DNA of 15,485 nucleotides from Bacillota bacterium. GTDB taxonomy: Bacteria > Bacillota_A > Clostridia > Lachnospirales > Bianqueaceae. Both the position numbers and the translations under genes were made by a program. Shown here piece by piece: positions 6,471 to 14,414 of this stretch. How positions within the stretch are numbered: position 1 is the stretch's first letter; every line of letters begins with the position of its first letter. The notes beneath the pieces are model-generated. The model was not told the DNA's origin. It did not search any database and saw only the letters and a list, made by a program, of their open reading frames with translations. The DNA lies in the NCBI GenBank assembly GCA_017420625.1, contig JAFOIR010000239.1, positions 1-15,485 on the forward strand, in the 5' to 3' direction.

Positions 6471-7000
6471 CTGTTTTTTTGATTCTGATCACAGAAGAGT
6501 TCTATGCCAAGTTTATTCAGCACTTTCTTTTCTGCCGGTCTTCTTTTCAGTACGGATGCTTCATCTTTCACACGATCGATCGGTTCGATCAATATTCCTT
6601 TTCCACCGCCTAAATGACCGCACAGAACATCCATAAAAACCTGATCGCCGATCGTTGCCATCTGCCTGCCTTTCAGATGGGTCTTTCGATTCAGCGCCCA
6701 GATACCGTATCGAAGGGGTTTTCCTGAGCGTGCAAAGCCTTTCAGCTGTACTTGCTTTTCCATGCTCTCAACACGCGTCTTTCGTCCGTTGGACAAGATA
6801 AACACTTTGAATCCTTTTCGTCTTAGATCCGTCAGAAGTTTGACTGCTTCCGGCGGAATCTTATCAACATAGTAGGGAATCAGCGTATTATCCACATCAA
6901 AGAACAGTCCTCGGATCCCCTGCTCCCACAACTGATCAAAATCGACTTCATAGACAGATCGGACATACTGATCCGGCCGCAACAGATTAATGAGACCCAT
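6467..7000 (-). CDS. YqeG-family HAD (subfamily IIIA) phosphatase, last gene of the his operon
   Basis: The 177-residue product has all four HAD motifs: [12 protein letters not shown] with nucleophile Asp35 and Asp37, ILSNG (Ser70), Lys94 in SGKPLRYG, and IGDQVFMDV (Asp119, Asp124). The N-terminus ([19 protein letters not shown], then [14 protein letters not shown]) matches the YqeG family, whose eukaryotic relative Gep4 is a phosphatidylglycerophosphate phosphatase. The ATG at 7000 lies inside hisIE, 14 bases before its stop is complete, so translation is probably coupled. The site upstream is weak (AGGT). The position matters: the operon lacks a histidinol-phosphate phosphatase and this is its only phosphatase. 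The zinc loop of HisB-type HAD phosphatases is absent. Family assignment is firm; substrate is open. Confidence 0.93.
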   Translation of the reverse strand: MGLINLLRPDQYVRSVYEVDFDQLWEQGIRGLFFDVDNTLIPYYVDKIPPEAVKLLTDLRRKGFKVFILSNGRKTRVESMEKQVQLKGFARSGKPLRYGIWALNRKTHLKGRQMATIGDQVFMDVLCGHLGGGKGILIEPIDRVKDEASVLKRRPAEKKVLNKLGIELFCDQNQKNS

Positions 7001-7646
7001 TCGCTACCTGCTTCTCCTGCTTCACTTTATGATCAATGACATGACGGGATGCCAGCTCATTTTTTACTTCATCCAGACTGACCCCTTTTTCGACCATCAG
7101 AACCAATGCATGATAGAAAAGATCTGCGAGTTCATAGATCAGTTCGCCATTTCCTTCTGCAGACTTGGCAGCTATAATGACCTCGGTCGATTCCTCTCCG
7201 ACTTTCTTCAGGATCTTATCCAGACCTTTCTGGAACAGATAAGTCGTATAGGAACCTTCGGGAAGCAGTTCTTTACGCCTCTTCAGAAGATCCATCAGCG
7301 CTTCCGCACTGAAAGGAGCCTCTTCTTTACTGGTGATCACATTATGGAAGCAGGAATTATCTCCCAGATGACAGGCCGGTCCTTCCTTGATCACTTTGAC
7401 GAGCAATGCGTCCTGATCACAATCCGCAGTAACAGAAACAACGTGCTGAATATTCCCGCTTGTCTCTCCTTTTCGCCAGAGTTCCTGACGGCTTCTGGAC
7501 CAGAAACAGGTTCTTTCTTCCTTCAGTGTGATCTCCAGACTTTCACGATTCATATAGGCAAGTGTCAGCACTTCATTCGTGTAATAATCCTGTACGATCG
7601 CAGGAATCAATCCTTGAGCATCGAATTTCAAATTTGAAAGATCCAT
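6987..7646 (-). CDS. hisIE: Bifunctional phosphoribosyl-AMP cyclohydrolase / phosphoribosyl-ATP pyrophosphatase
   Basis: Catalyses steps 2 and 3 of histidine synthesis. Residues 1 to about 110 form the HisI cyclohydrolase domain, with [19 protein letters not shown] (47-65), the acidic cluster DCDQDA (75-80), and metal-binding Cys92 and Cys99. Residues about 116-205 form the HisE pyrophosphohydrolase, with [12 protein letters not shown] (150-161) and ELADLFYH (172-179), the acidic residues of the MazG-like fold. At 219 residues the fusion is of normal length. The frame is open further upstream, but AAGGAGG directly precedes the ATG at 7646 and overlaps the hisF stop, and the family starts here. 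Ten bases separate it from hisF, and its end overlaps the HAD gene. Confidence 0.97.
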   Translation of the reverse strand: MDLSNLKFDAQGLIPAIVQDYYTNEVLTLAYMNRESLEITLKEERTCFWSRSRQELWRKGETSGNIQHVVSVTADCDQDALLVKVIKEGPACHLGDNSCFHNVITSKEEAPFSAEALMDLLKRRKELLPEGSYTTYLFQKGLDKILKKVGEESTEVIIAAKSAEGNGELIYELADLFYHALVLMVEKGVSLDEVKNELASRHVIDHKVKQEKQVANGSH

Positions 7647-7656
7647 ATTTCCTCCT

Positions 7657-8412
7657 TCAGCATCTGACAGGAATCTTCTGATCCCGCAGATAATGTTTAA
7701 GATCCTGTATACTGACTTCCTTATAGTGGAAAATAGAAGCAGCCAGTCCCGCACTCACCCAGGGCAGTTCATGAAACAAAACAGAAAAATCTTTCATGCC
7801 GCCGGCTCCGCCGGAAGCGATGATCGGAACTTTCAAGCCAGATAGGACACCCAGCATTTCCAGATCAAATCCCTGTCTGACTCCATCCGTATCCATACTG
7901 TTCAGAACGATCTCTCCGGCTCCTCTTGCGACACCTTCCGATGCCCATTCCAACAATCTGCGTCCGGTATCCTCTCTTCCCCCTTTGGAAAATACATGAA
8001 AATCTGTACCAACGCGTTTACAGTCGATCGAAAGCACAACACACTGGTCTCCATAGCGATGTGCTGCTTCGTCGATCAGGGACGGATTACGAAGTGCACC
8101 GGAGTTGACACTGACTTTATCAGCACCATGCGTCAGTACCCGTTCAAAGTCAGATACCTCGTTGATGCCTCCTCCGACAGTCAGAGGAATGAAAACTTCC
8201 TTTGCCACATCACTGACCATTTCCGTAAAAAGTTTTCGCCCTTCTGCAGAAGCCGTAATATCATAAAACACCAGTTCATCTGCTCCGCTTACATTATAGA
8301 AAGCAGCCATGGTGACCGGATCTTCCACATCACGAATTCCCTCGAAACGTTTTCCTTTTACCACACGGCCATTCCGAATATCCAAACAGGGTATGATTCT
8401 CTTCGCCAGCAT
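7657..8412 (-). CDS. hisF: Imidazole glycerol phosphate synthase, cyclase subunit
   Basis: HisF is the (beta/alpha)8-barrel subunit that uses ammonia from HisH to convert PRFAR into imidazole glycerol phosphate and AICAR. The 251-residue product has both catalytic aspartates at the canonical numbers, Asp11 ([16 protein letters not shown]) and Asp130 (VLSIDCKR). It also has the phosphate-binding loops GGGI (80-83), and IASGGAGG in the second half. AAGGAG upstream of the ATG overlaps the stop of hisA, leaving two bases between the genes. HisH is encoded two genes upstream in the same operon. Confidence 0.98.
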   Translation of the reverse strand: MLAKRIIPCLDIRNGRVVKGKRFEGIRDVEDPVTMAAFYNVSGADELVFYDITASAEGRKLFTEMVSDVAKEVFIPLTVGGGINEVSDFERVLTHGADKVSVNSGALRNPSLIDEAAHRYGDQCVVLSIDCKRVGTDFHVFSKGGREDTGRRLLEWASEGVARGAGEIVLNSMDTDGVRQGFDLEMLGVLSGLKVPIIASGGAGGMKDFSVLFHELPWVSAGLAASIFHYKEVSIQDLKHYLRDQKIPVRC

Positions 8413-8414
8413 AA

Positions 8415-9149
8415 TTACTCCTTCTTTGGTGACTCTGATCCGCTTATCTCCAGCACATCCGCAAGGTCCAGCACTCCTTCATACAGTGCTTTGCCAACGA
8501 TTGCGCTGTGAACACCCATTTCTTTGAGTTTTTTGATTTCTTCCAGATAAGTAATACCTCCGGAAGCTGTGATTTTAAGAGCAAGATCACGAATCAGCGA
8601 CTGATAAAGATCCAGATTGGTGCCGGAAAGCATGCCATCTTTCGAAATGTCTGTATAGATGATTCTTTGGACACCGATCTGCTGCATTCGACGGCAGAAG
8701 TCAGGACCTGAAACACTCGAGACATCTTCCCATCCACGCGTTGCGACCATTCCGTTTTTCGCATCCACGCCAATGACGATATGATCTCCATATTTGCGGA
8801 TCATCTCCTCTGTAAAAGAAGGATCTTCCAGGGCGACCGTTCCCAGAATCACATACCGGACCCCCTGAGAAAGATAGATATCGATCCTTTCTTCCGTACG
8901 AATTCCTCCGCCAACTTCGATTTCCTGCTTGGCTTCACGGCAAAGACGGCGGATCGTTTCCAGATTGCTGAGTCTTCCTTCTCTGGCTCCATCCAGATCT
9001 ACAATATGGAGATGCTTCGCACCTTTTTTATCAAAAAACTGAAGGATCTCTTCCGGATCGTGGAAATATACTTTTACCTGATCATAATCTCCCTTTGTCA
9101 GACGAACAGCCTGAGAATGAAGAAGATCAATTGCCGGCCATATCTGCAT
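8415..9149 (-). CDS. hisA: ProFAR isomerase (phosphoribosylformimino-AICAR ribotide isomerase)
   Basis: HisA is the (beta/alpha)8-barrel enzyme that opens the ribose of ProFAR to give PRFAR. The 244-residue product has catalytic Asp8 (IWPAIDLL) and Asp129 (VIGVDAKNG), the phosphate-binding GGGIRTEERI (80-89) and TASGGI near the end of the barrel, and the half-barrel symmetry shared with HisF. Start ATG 9149 has AGGGA seven bases upstream and begins eight bases after the hisH stop. Confidence 0.97.
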   Translation of the reverse strand: MQIWPAIDLLHSQAVRLTKGDYDQVKVYFHDPEEILQFFDKKGAKHLHIVDLDGAREGRLSNLETIRRLCREAKQEIEVGGGIRTEERIDIYLSQGVRYVILGTVALEDPSFTEEMIRKYGDHIVIGVDAKNGMVATRGWEDVSSVSGPDFCRRMQQIGVQRIIYTDISKDGMLSGTNLDLYQSLIRDLALKITASGGITYLEEIKKLKEMGVHSAIVGKALYEGVLDLADVLEISGSESPKKE

Positions 9150-9157
9150 CTTGTTCC

Positions 9158-9784
9158 CTACTTTGTTAATTTGATAAATTCCTTTAATAAATTCAGTCCG
9201 TCATCTCCGCTCTTTTCCGGATGAAACTGCATGCCAAGAATATTGTCTTTTCCAACGAATGCAGGAATACGGATCCCTTCATAATCCGTATCAGCAATCA
9301 GCACCTTTTCACAATCCTTGGCATAAAAAGAGTGAACGAAATACGTATAAATGTTTTCTTCCTTATCGGTCCATTCTCTCTGAAGATCACTGCTCACGAA
9401 ATGGAGTTCATTCCATCCCATATGGGGGACGATAGCCTCCCTGGAAGGAATATCTTCCCGCAAAGAGCCAATATAACCCGGCAGCAGATGAAGGCCTTCA
9501 TGCTCTCCGTATTCATAGCTTTTCTCAAAAAGCAGCTGCATGCCAAGACAGATACCTAAAAGCGGCTTGCCTGTTGCTGCAATTTCACGAATCAGATGAT
9601 CCAGACCAAAATACTTCAGTTTCTCTGCTGCTTCTCCAAATGCTCCAACGCCGGGAAGAATGATTCCGTCAGCACTCTTAAGCGCTTCAGGATCTCTCGT
9701 GACGACGCTGTCTGCACCGATCTTTTTCAGCGATGCTTTCAGAGAAAACAGATTGCCTACCTCATAATCGATCAGTGCAATCAT
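9158..9784 (-). CDS. hisH: Imidazole glycerol phosphate synthase, glutaminase subunit
   Basis: HisH hydrolyses glutamine and channels ammonia to HisF. The 208-residue class I glutamine amidotransferase has nucleophile Cys79 in LLGICLGMQLLFE, the His188/Glu190 pair in GMQFHPEKSG, and the oxyanion region LPGVGAFGEA (43-52). The frame is open 11 codons further upstream, but AAGGGAG inside the end of hisB lies nine bases before the ATG at 9784, and MIALIDYEVGN is the usual family N-terminus. Only one base separates this ATG from the hisB stop. Confidence 0.97.
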   Translation of the reverse strand: MIALIDYEVGNLFSLKASLKKIGADSVVTRDPEALKSADGIILPGVGAFGEAAEKLKYFGLDHLIREIAATGKPLLGICLGMQLLFEKSYEYGEHEGLHLLPGYIGSLREDIPSREAIVPHMGWNELHFVSSDLQREWTDKEENIYTYFVHSFYAKDCEKVLIADTDYEGIRIPAFVGKDNILGMQFHPEKSGDDGLNLLKEFIKLTK

Positions 9785-9785
9785 C

Positions 9786-10373
9786 TTACAGAACTCCCTT
9801 AGTCGACGGTATATCACCAGGACGAATCATGCTCATACCCGTTGCCATTGCAAGAGCGCGGCCGAAGGCCTTGAAGACACACTCAATAATATGATGGGTA
9901 TTGGTTCCGGCCAGAAGTTTGATGTGAAGAGTCATACCAGCGGAACGAGTGAGACCAAGAAAGAACTCCTGGACCAGTTCCGTATCAAAATCACCCACTT
10001 TTTGAGTCGGCATCGATACATCAAAGGACAAAAAGCTTCTTCCGGAAAGATCCAGAGAACAAAGCACCAGTGCATCGTCCATCGGGAGAATGAAATACCC
10101 ATAGCGGTTGATCCCGCGGGCGTCACCCACCGATTGTTTCAGAGCTGTTCCGAAACAAATACCCGTATCTTCCACTGTATGATGCTGATCCACATACAGA
10201 TCCCCTTTAGCATTGATTTCAAGATCGTAGGGTGTCTGCCTGGAAAAACCATCCAACATATGATCAAAGAAGCCGATCCCCGTGCTGTTTTGATACTTTC
10301 CCTGACCATCCAGATCGAGACAGATAGAAATACTGGTTTCTTTGGTAGATCTTTCTACTTTCGCTTGTCTCAT
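9786..10373 (-). CDS. hisB: Imidazoleglycerol-phosphate dehydratase (monofunctional)
   Basis: Converts imidazole glycerol phosphate to imidazole acetol phosphate. The 195-residue product is the dehydratase only: it starts at the dehydratase domain (MRQAKVERSTKETSI) and has no N-terminal HAD histidinol-phosphatase domain as in E. coli HisB. Mn-binding motifs are FDHML (36-40), DQHHTVEDTG (62-71) and the C-terminal THHIIECVFKAF. AAGGAG seven bases before the ATG lies within the end of hisC, with one base between the genes. Because it is monofunctional, a separate histidinol-phosphate phosphatase is needed. Confidence 0.98.
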   Translation of the reverse strand: MRQAKVERSTKETSISICLDLDGQGKYQNSTGIGFFDHMLDGFSRQTPYDLEINAKGDLYVDQHHTVEDTGICFGTALKQSVGDARGINRYGYFILPMDDALVLCSLDLSGRSFLSFDVSMPTQKVGDFDTELVQEFFLGLTRSAGMTLHIKLLAGTNTHHIIECVFKAFGRALAMATGMSMIRPGDIPSTKGVL

Positions 10374-10374
10374 C

Positions 10375-11442
10375 TTATTTCTCCTTCAAAAGCTGTGATA
10401 AGGTGATGACTAACTGCTCCATTTCGTTATCAGTTCCAACAGAGATCCGCAGATAATCGGTAATAACAGGTGAAGAAAAATGCCTTACAAGAATGCCTTT
10501 GCTGCGAAGATATTCATAGATCTTCATCCCACTGATTTCGGGATGTTTAACCCATAGAAAATTCGCTTTGGAATCAGTCACATCAAATCCAAGTGACCGG
10601 ATCTGTTCCTTGGTTTTTTCTCTGGTTTTGATGATTCTGTCTGTAGTCTCTTCAAAATAAGCCCGATCCAGATAACTGATTTTTCCTGCGATCTGAGACC
10701 AGGTATTCACAGTGTAGGAATTGAACGAATCTTTGATCCGGATGATCGCATCGATCAGAGTTTTCTGTCCCATAGCAAATCCCAGACGAAGTCCGGCCAG
10801 GGCTCTGGATTTGGAAAACGTTTGAACAACCAGCAGATTCGGGTAAGAATGGATACAAGGTACCATCGATTCTGCACCGAAATCGACATAAGCCTCATCC
10901 ACGATCATCAGTCTTTCCGGATGATTTTTCAGATAGGTTTCCAGTTCCTCTCTTCCCAGTGCAATACCGGTCGGCGCATTGGGATTTGCAATCACAACTG
11001 GACCTGTCCCGTCCGGTATGATGGAAAGATCAATAGAAAGATCCCTTCCAAGCGGAAAAATCTGTTTTTCCGCTCCGAAGAAATCGCTCCAGACTGGATA
11101 AAAACTGTACGTAATGTCAGGAAAACTGATTGGATGATCTTCGTCGCCAAACGCCGAGAAGGCAAAGGCTAACACTTCATCACTTCCGTTGCCCACAAAT
11201 ACTTCCTCAGGAGAAAGATCGTTCTGCTCCGCGATCGCTGTGCGAAGATTCAAAACCGTCGGCTCCGGATACAGCTGCGTACTTAGACTGGCAAAATCGA
11301 TTTCCAGAAGACGTGGGGAAGGACCATAAGGGTTTTCATTCGTATTCAGCTTGATGAATTTTCTATCCTTTGGCTGTTCACCCGGCACATAGGGAACAGC
11401 AGCTTTTGCTGCCCTGCTCCAGTATTTTTGTTCGTTCATCAT
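10375..11442 (-). CDS. hisC: Histidinol-phosphate aminotransferase
   Basis: PLP-dependent fold-type I transaminase giving L-histidinol phosphate from imidazole acetol phosphate and glutamate. The 355-residue product has NTNENPYGPS (33-42), the NPNAPTG motif (153-159), VDEAYVDF with the PLP-ring-binding Asp182 (181-188), and the Schiff-base Lys211 in TFSKSRALAGLRLGF. The first ATG (11442) forms an ATGA overlap with the hisD stop and has AAAGGA five bases upstream; a second ATG follows immediately, so the start is uncertain by one codon. B. subtilis, by contrast, keeps hisC outside its his operon. Confidence 0.96.
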   Translation of the reverse strand: MMNEQKYWSRAAKAAVPYVPGEQPKDRKFIKLNTNENPYGPSPRLLEIDFASLSTQLYPEPTVLNLRTAIAEQNDLSPEEVFVGNGSDEVLAFAFSAFGDEDHPISFPDITYSFYPVWSDFFGAEKQIFPLGRDLSIDLSIIPDGTGPVVIANPNAPTGIALGREELETYLKNHPERLMIVDEAYVDFGAESMVPCIHSYPNLLVVQTFSKSRALAGLRLGFAMGQKTLIDAIIRIKDSFNSYTVNTWSQIAGKISYLDRAYFEETTDRIIKTREKTKEQIRSLGFDVTDSKANFLWVKHPEISGMKIYEYLRSKGILVRHFSSPVITDYLRISVGTDNEMEQLVITLSQLLKEK

Positions 11443-12722
11443 CCATTTCCTTTACGGATCAGCGCAGCTTTGGCGTGGGCTTCCAGTCCCTCCTGACGGG
11501 CAAAGACAGCCACATCATCCGCGATCTGACCAACAGCTTCTCTGGTAAAGTATGAGATCTGTGTTTTCTTAATAAAATCATCCACAGAAAGTGCGGAGGC
11601 AAATTTTGCGGTCCCGCTGGTAGGAAGAACATGATTGGGTCCGGCCAGATAATCTCCCAGCGGTTCCGTGGTATAAGGGCCAAGGAAAACGGATCCTGCA
11701 TTATGGATCTGTCCCAGATAAGCAAAGGGATTCTCGGTATAGATCTCCAGATGTTCCGGAGCGATCTCATTGGCTACTTCAAGTGCTGTTTCCATCGAAT
11801 CCGTGACGAAGATCCTCCCATAGTTATCAAGAGAAGCTTCGGCAATTTCCTGTCTTGGCAGAAGTGCAGTCTGTTTATCCAGTTCCTCTGCCGTTTTCCG
11901 GGCTACATCCATGGAATTCGTGACCAATACAGCCATGGAGAGCTTATCATGTTCAGCCTGAGAAAGCATATCTGCAGCAACCCAGGCAGGATTTGCAAAT
12001 TCATCTGCAACGACCATTACTTCGCTCGGGCCGGCGATCATATCGATCGCGACCTGACCATACACCATTTTCTTTGCCATCGATACATAGATATTGCCAG
12101 GACCGACGATTTTGTAAACTCTGGGAATCGTTTCTGTTCCATAGGCGAGGGCAGCGATCGCCTGTGCACCGCCTACACGGTAAATATGGTCGACTCCTGC
12201 AATCGAGGCAGCAGCCAGAATTACATCCGGAATGGTCCCGTTTTTTCCGGGAGGGGATGCAACCACCAGTTCCTTTACGCCAGCCAGCTTGGCCGGAATT
12301 GCATTCATCAGCAGCGTGGAAGGAAGTGCAGCGGTACCACCCGGTACATAGATACCGACTTTCTCAATTGGAAGAATGAGCTGGCCCAGAACCACGCCAT
12401 TCTGTTCATGGGTGATGTAATCGTGCCGTACCTGTTTTTCATGATAGGATCGGATATTCTCAGCAGCTTTATGAAGTACACGCAGAAACTCCGGATCCAC
12501 TCTGGAAACAGCCTCTTCGATCTCTTCCTTGCTGACTTCCAGTAAAGGGGTATCGGCATGATCAAATTTCAGATTATAACGTCGAAGTGCTTCATCTCCA
12601 TTCTCCTGAACATCTTTCAGAATCGCTGCGACAGAAGCATTGACATCCGCATATTCAAACTGCGAACGCATCGGGATCTGTTCGCGCCATTTGCTGCTGG
12701 ATAACTGTTCGATTTTAATCAC
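11439..12722 (-). CDS. hisD: Histidinol dehydrogenase
   Basis: Oxidises L-histidinol to histidine in two NAD+-dependent steps using one zinc. The 427-residue product has normal length, with VGIYVPGGTAALPSTLLMN (122-140), GPGNIYV (207-213) and GPSEVMVVAD (231-240). The zinc ligands appear as Gln255 and His258 (SQAEHDKLS), Asp357 (GDYLAGPNHVLPT) and His416 near the C-terminus, and the catalytic pair is Glu323-His324 (APEHLEIY). The start codon is GTG at 12722, with AAGGAGG nine bases upstream, and overlaps hisG by eight bases. It ends in an ATGA overlap with hisC. Confidence 0.98.
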   Translation of the reverse strand: MIKIEQLSSSKWREQIPMRSQFEYADVNASVAAILKDVQENGDEALRRYNLKFDHADTPLLEVSKEEIEEAVSRVDPEFLRVLHKAAENIRSYHEKQVRHDYITHEQNGVVLGQLILPIEKVGIYVPGGTAALPSTLLMNAIPAKLAGVKELVVASPPGKNGTIPDVILAAASIAGVDHIYRVGGAQAIAALAYGTETIPRVYKIVGPGNIYVSMAKKMVYGQVAIDMIAGPSEVMVVADEFANPAWVAADMLSQAEHDKLSMAVLVTNSMDVARKTAEELDKQTALLPRQEIAEASLDNYGRIFVTDSMETALEVANEIAPEHLEIYTENPFAYLGQIHNAGSVFLGPYTTEPLGDYLAGPNHVLPTSGTAKFASALSVDDFIKKTQISYFTREAVGQIADDVAVFARQEGLEAHAKAALIRKGNG

Positions 12723-13341
12723 AGGTGATTTCCTCCTTTAACCGATCAACTAACGCACCAATCTCATTTTCTTTAAAGCGATAACTGGAACGATTGACGA
12801 TCAGCCGCGCTGAAATATCCATAAATCGGTCGATCACGCTCAGATGGTTCTCCTTCAGGGTTTTACCAGTCTCAACAATATCAACGATCACATCGGTCAG
12901 GCCAAGCACAGGCGCAAGCTCAATCGAACCATTTAGATGGATGAATTCAGCATCCCTGCCTCTTTTACTGTAATAGGCTCTGGCAATATTCTCAAATTTG
13001 GTGGCTACCCGAAGTCTCTTCCTTGGATTCTCAACAAATCCATCCGGGGCGGCAACAGCCATGGAGCACTTGCCAAATCCCAGGTCCAGCAGTTCAAAAA
13101 CGTCTGCTGCACTCTCTTCAATAATATCTTTTCCGCAAACACCGAGATCAGCAACTCCTTTCTCGACATATACGGCAACGTCGACCGGTTTGACCAATAA
13201 ATAACGGATCTGTTTGTCAGCATCCTCAATCACCAGTTTTCTGCCCACATCGTCCATGGCAGAAAACCCATAACCAGCCTGTTCCAGTAAATGATAAACT
13301 TTATCCCCGAGTCTCCCCTTGGGAAGAGCGATCGTAATCAT
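12715..13341 (-). CDS. hisG: ATP phosphoribosyltransferase, short form
   Basis: First committed enzyme of the pathway: ATP plus PRPP to phosphoribosyl-ATP. The 208-residue product is the short HisG that lacks the C-terminal regulatory ACT-like domain and needs HisZ for activity and histidine feedback. It shows the IALPKGRL start, DLGVCGKDII (65-74), VATKFENIA (112-120) and the PRPP-binding loop DIVETGKTLKEN (154-165). The ATG overlaps the hisZ stop by four bases, consistent with stoichiometric coupled synthesis of the two subunits of the hetero-oligomer. Confidence 0.97.
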   Translation of the reverse strand: MITIALPKGRLGDKVYHLLEQAGYGFSAMDDVGRKLVIEDADKQIRYLLVKPVDVAVYVEKGVADLGVCGKDIIEESAADVFELLDLGFGKCSMAVAAPDGFVENPRKRLRVATKFENIARAYYSKRGRDAEFIHLNGSIELAPVLGLTDVIVDIVETGKTLKENHLSVIDRFMDISARLIVNRSSYRFKENEIGALVDRLKEEITCD

Positions 13342-14276
13342 ACATAATCTCCTACAATAGGTTCCAGCACATCCATAGAAAGCGCAAATCCTATGGCGCT
13401 GCAGGCTTTTTCTTCCGGCATAAATGCTCTTGCCAGCCTGTCATAACGTCCGCCGGAAAGGACATAATCACTGCATCCTTCCGCAAACCCCTGAAAGATC
13501 AAACCATTATAGTAATTCAGAGAGTTGACCAGCGAAAAATCGATCATAATTCGGTGATGCGAATCCGAAGGCAACAATTTAGTCTGCTCGATCAGTTCTT
13601 TTAAAGCAGCAGCAAGATCTGGAAACTCATTCAGTTCATCAAGCTTTTGCTCCATTTGAGGCGCTGATCCGTTCAGTGTCAGCGCAATCAGCAGTTCTTT
13701 ATAATCATGTTCCGGACATGCTTTCTTTTGAAGAAATCGACTGAGATCCGAACTGTTTTTACGGCTGATCAAATGCAGCACTTCAGATTGTTCTTCTTCC
13801 CGAAGTGAATGAAACCAGTCATTCTTATCCAGCAAATCCATATGAGAAAGCACCAGCACGGTATCGACCGGGAGCATCATGAGTGCCTGCTGTGCAAGAT
13901 ATAGCACGTCTGTCTCACCGGATGAATGCTTTTTTTCGATCTGTTCAATACCGATCTGTCTTCCTGCTTCGTAACTGTGTGTCTCAGACGACATACGAAA
14001 AACATCTTCTTTATAATATACTTTGATACAGTCATCCGGCTGATAAGCAGCTCTTTTGAGTACAGAAAGCGTCACATCCGGACGAAGTGCATAAAGCTTG
14101 CCTCTCGGATCTGTAAAGGTCAGCATTTGTTCACCGGAAAGAAATGCTCGGTGTTGATGAAACAATTCATATTCATCAAACTGCGAAAGCTTGATCCTGC
14201 CAAACCCGTTTTGAGAAAAAAGAACGGAAAGTTGGATTTCCAGCCTTTCCTGCTGACTTAATAATGAAAGATCCAT
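13338..14276 (-). CDS. hisZ: ATP phosphoribosyltransferase regulatory subunit (histidyl-tRNA synthetase paralogue)
   Basis: HisZ is a catalytically dead paralogue of the HisRS core that activates short HisG and carries the histidine-feedback site. The product has the class II core signatures LRPDVTLSV (64-72), KVYYKEDVFRM (85-95), QIGIEQIE (107-114) and SGGRYDRLA with the later CSAIGFALSMD. It is 312 residues, shorter than the ~380-400 common for HisZ, and lacks a C-terminal anticodon-binding domain, which distinguishes it from HisS. The frame is open upstream to 14348, but GGAGG at 14285-14281 precedes the ATG at 14276 and the extension covers the promoter. First gene of the operon. Confidence 0.93.
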   Translation of the reverse strand: MDLSLLSQQERLEIQLSVLFSQNGFGRIKLSQFDEYELFHQHRAFLSGEQMLTFTDPRGKLYALRPDVTLSVLKRAAYQPDDCIKVYYKEDVFRMSSETHSYEAGRQIGIEQIEKKHSSGETDVLYLAQQALMMLPVDTVLVLSHMDLLDKNDWFHSLREEEQSEVLHLISRKNSSDLSRFLQKKACPEHDYKELLIALTLNGSAPQMEQKLDELNEFPDLAAALKELIEQTKLLPSDSHHRIMIDFSLVNSLNYYNGLIFQGFAEGCSDYVLSGGRYDRLARAFMPEEKACSAIGFALSMDVLEPIVGDYV

Positions 14277-14296
14277 ATGACCTCCAAAACTAATAA

Positions 14297-14310
14297 ATAT
14301 CCATGAATAT
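14297..14310. promoter_or_regulatory. Possible operator palindrome in the his leader
   Basis: ATATCCATGAATAT pairs with itself in 12 of 14 positions around a CATG centre and sits just downstream of the predicted his transcription start, a position where a bound repressor would block initiation or elongation. Short AT-rich palindromes arise easily by chance, so this is tentative. Confidence 0.25.
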
Positions 14311-14319
14311 GAATAGTTT

Positions 14320-14348
14320 ATTATAATCCCGTGAATTGTACGTGTCAA
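14320..14348 (-). promoter_or_regulatory. Promoter of the histidine operon
   Basis: On the minus strand an exact TTGACA (14348-14343), a 17-base spacer, and an exact TATAAT (14325-14320), so a full-consensus sigma-A promoter. The predicted start is near 14313, leaving about 37 leader bases before the hisZ ATG. That leader holds an imperfect palindrome (14297-14310) but no T-box, leader peptide or attenuator. The box is eight bases from the -35 of the divergent phosphopantetheinyl transferase promoter. Confidence 0.88.
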
Positions 14349-14356
14349 TCAGCCAC

Positions 14357-14385
14357 TTGTCAGAAATTTACTCTCCCGCTATAAT
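14357..14385 (+). promoter_or_regulatory. Promoter of the phosphopantetheinyl transferase gene
   Basis: TTGTCA (14357-14362), 17-base spacer, and an exact TATAAT (14380-14385). The predicted start near 14392 gives a leader of about 23 bases to the ATG at 14415. It runs back to back with the his operon promoter. Confidence 0.82.
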
Positions 14386-14414
14386 GATCTTATACGATAT
14401 GGCGAGGTTAAACT

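Noticed and set aside
6990..7637. Plus-strand open frame of 215 codons
   Set aside because: It is antisense to hisIE, lacks a ribosome binding site and has no recognisable motif.
11631..12545. Long plus-strand open frame (304 codons) opposite hisD
   Set aside because: It is antisense to a fully conserved histidinol dehydrogenase with all catalytic residues, has no ribosome binding site, and its translation is rich in Cys, His and Arg with no recognisable domain.
14277..14313. His leader peptide or T-box upstream of hisZ
   Set aside because: The predicted leader is about 37 bases, with no His-codon run, no terminator hairpin and no T-box sequence.
14277..14348. N-terminal extension of hisZ to 14348
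   Set aside because: The extension would cover the full-consensus his promoter and the GGAGG ribosome binding site, and its residues do not match the family.
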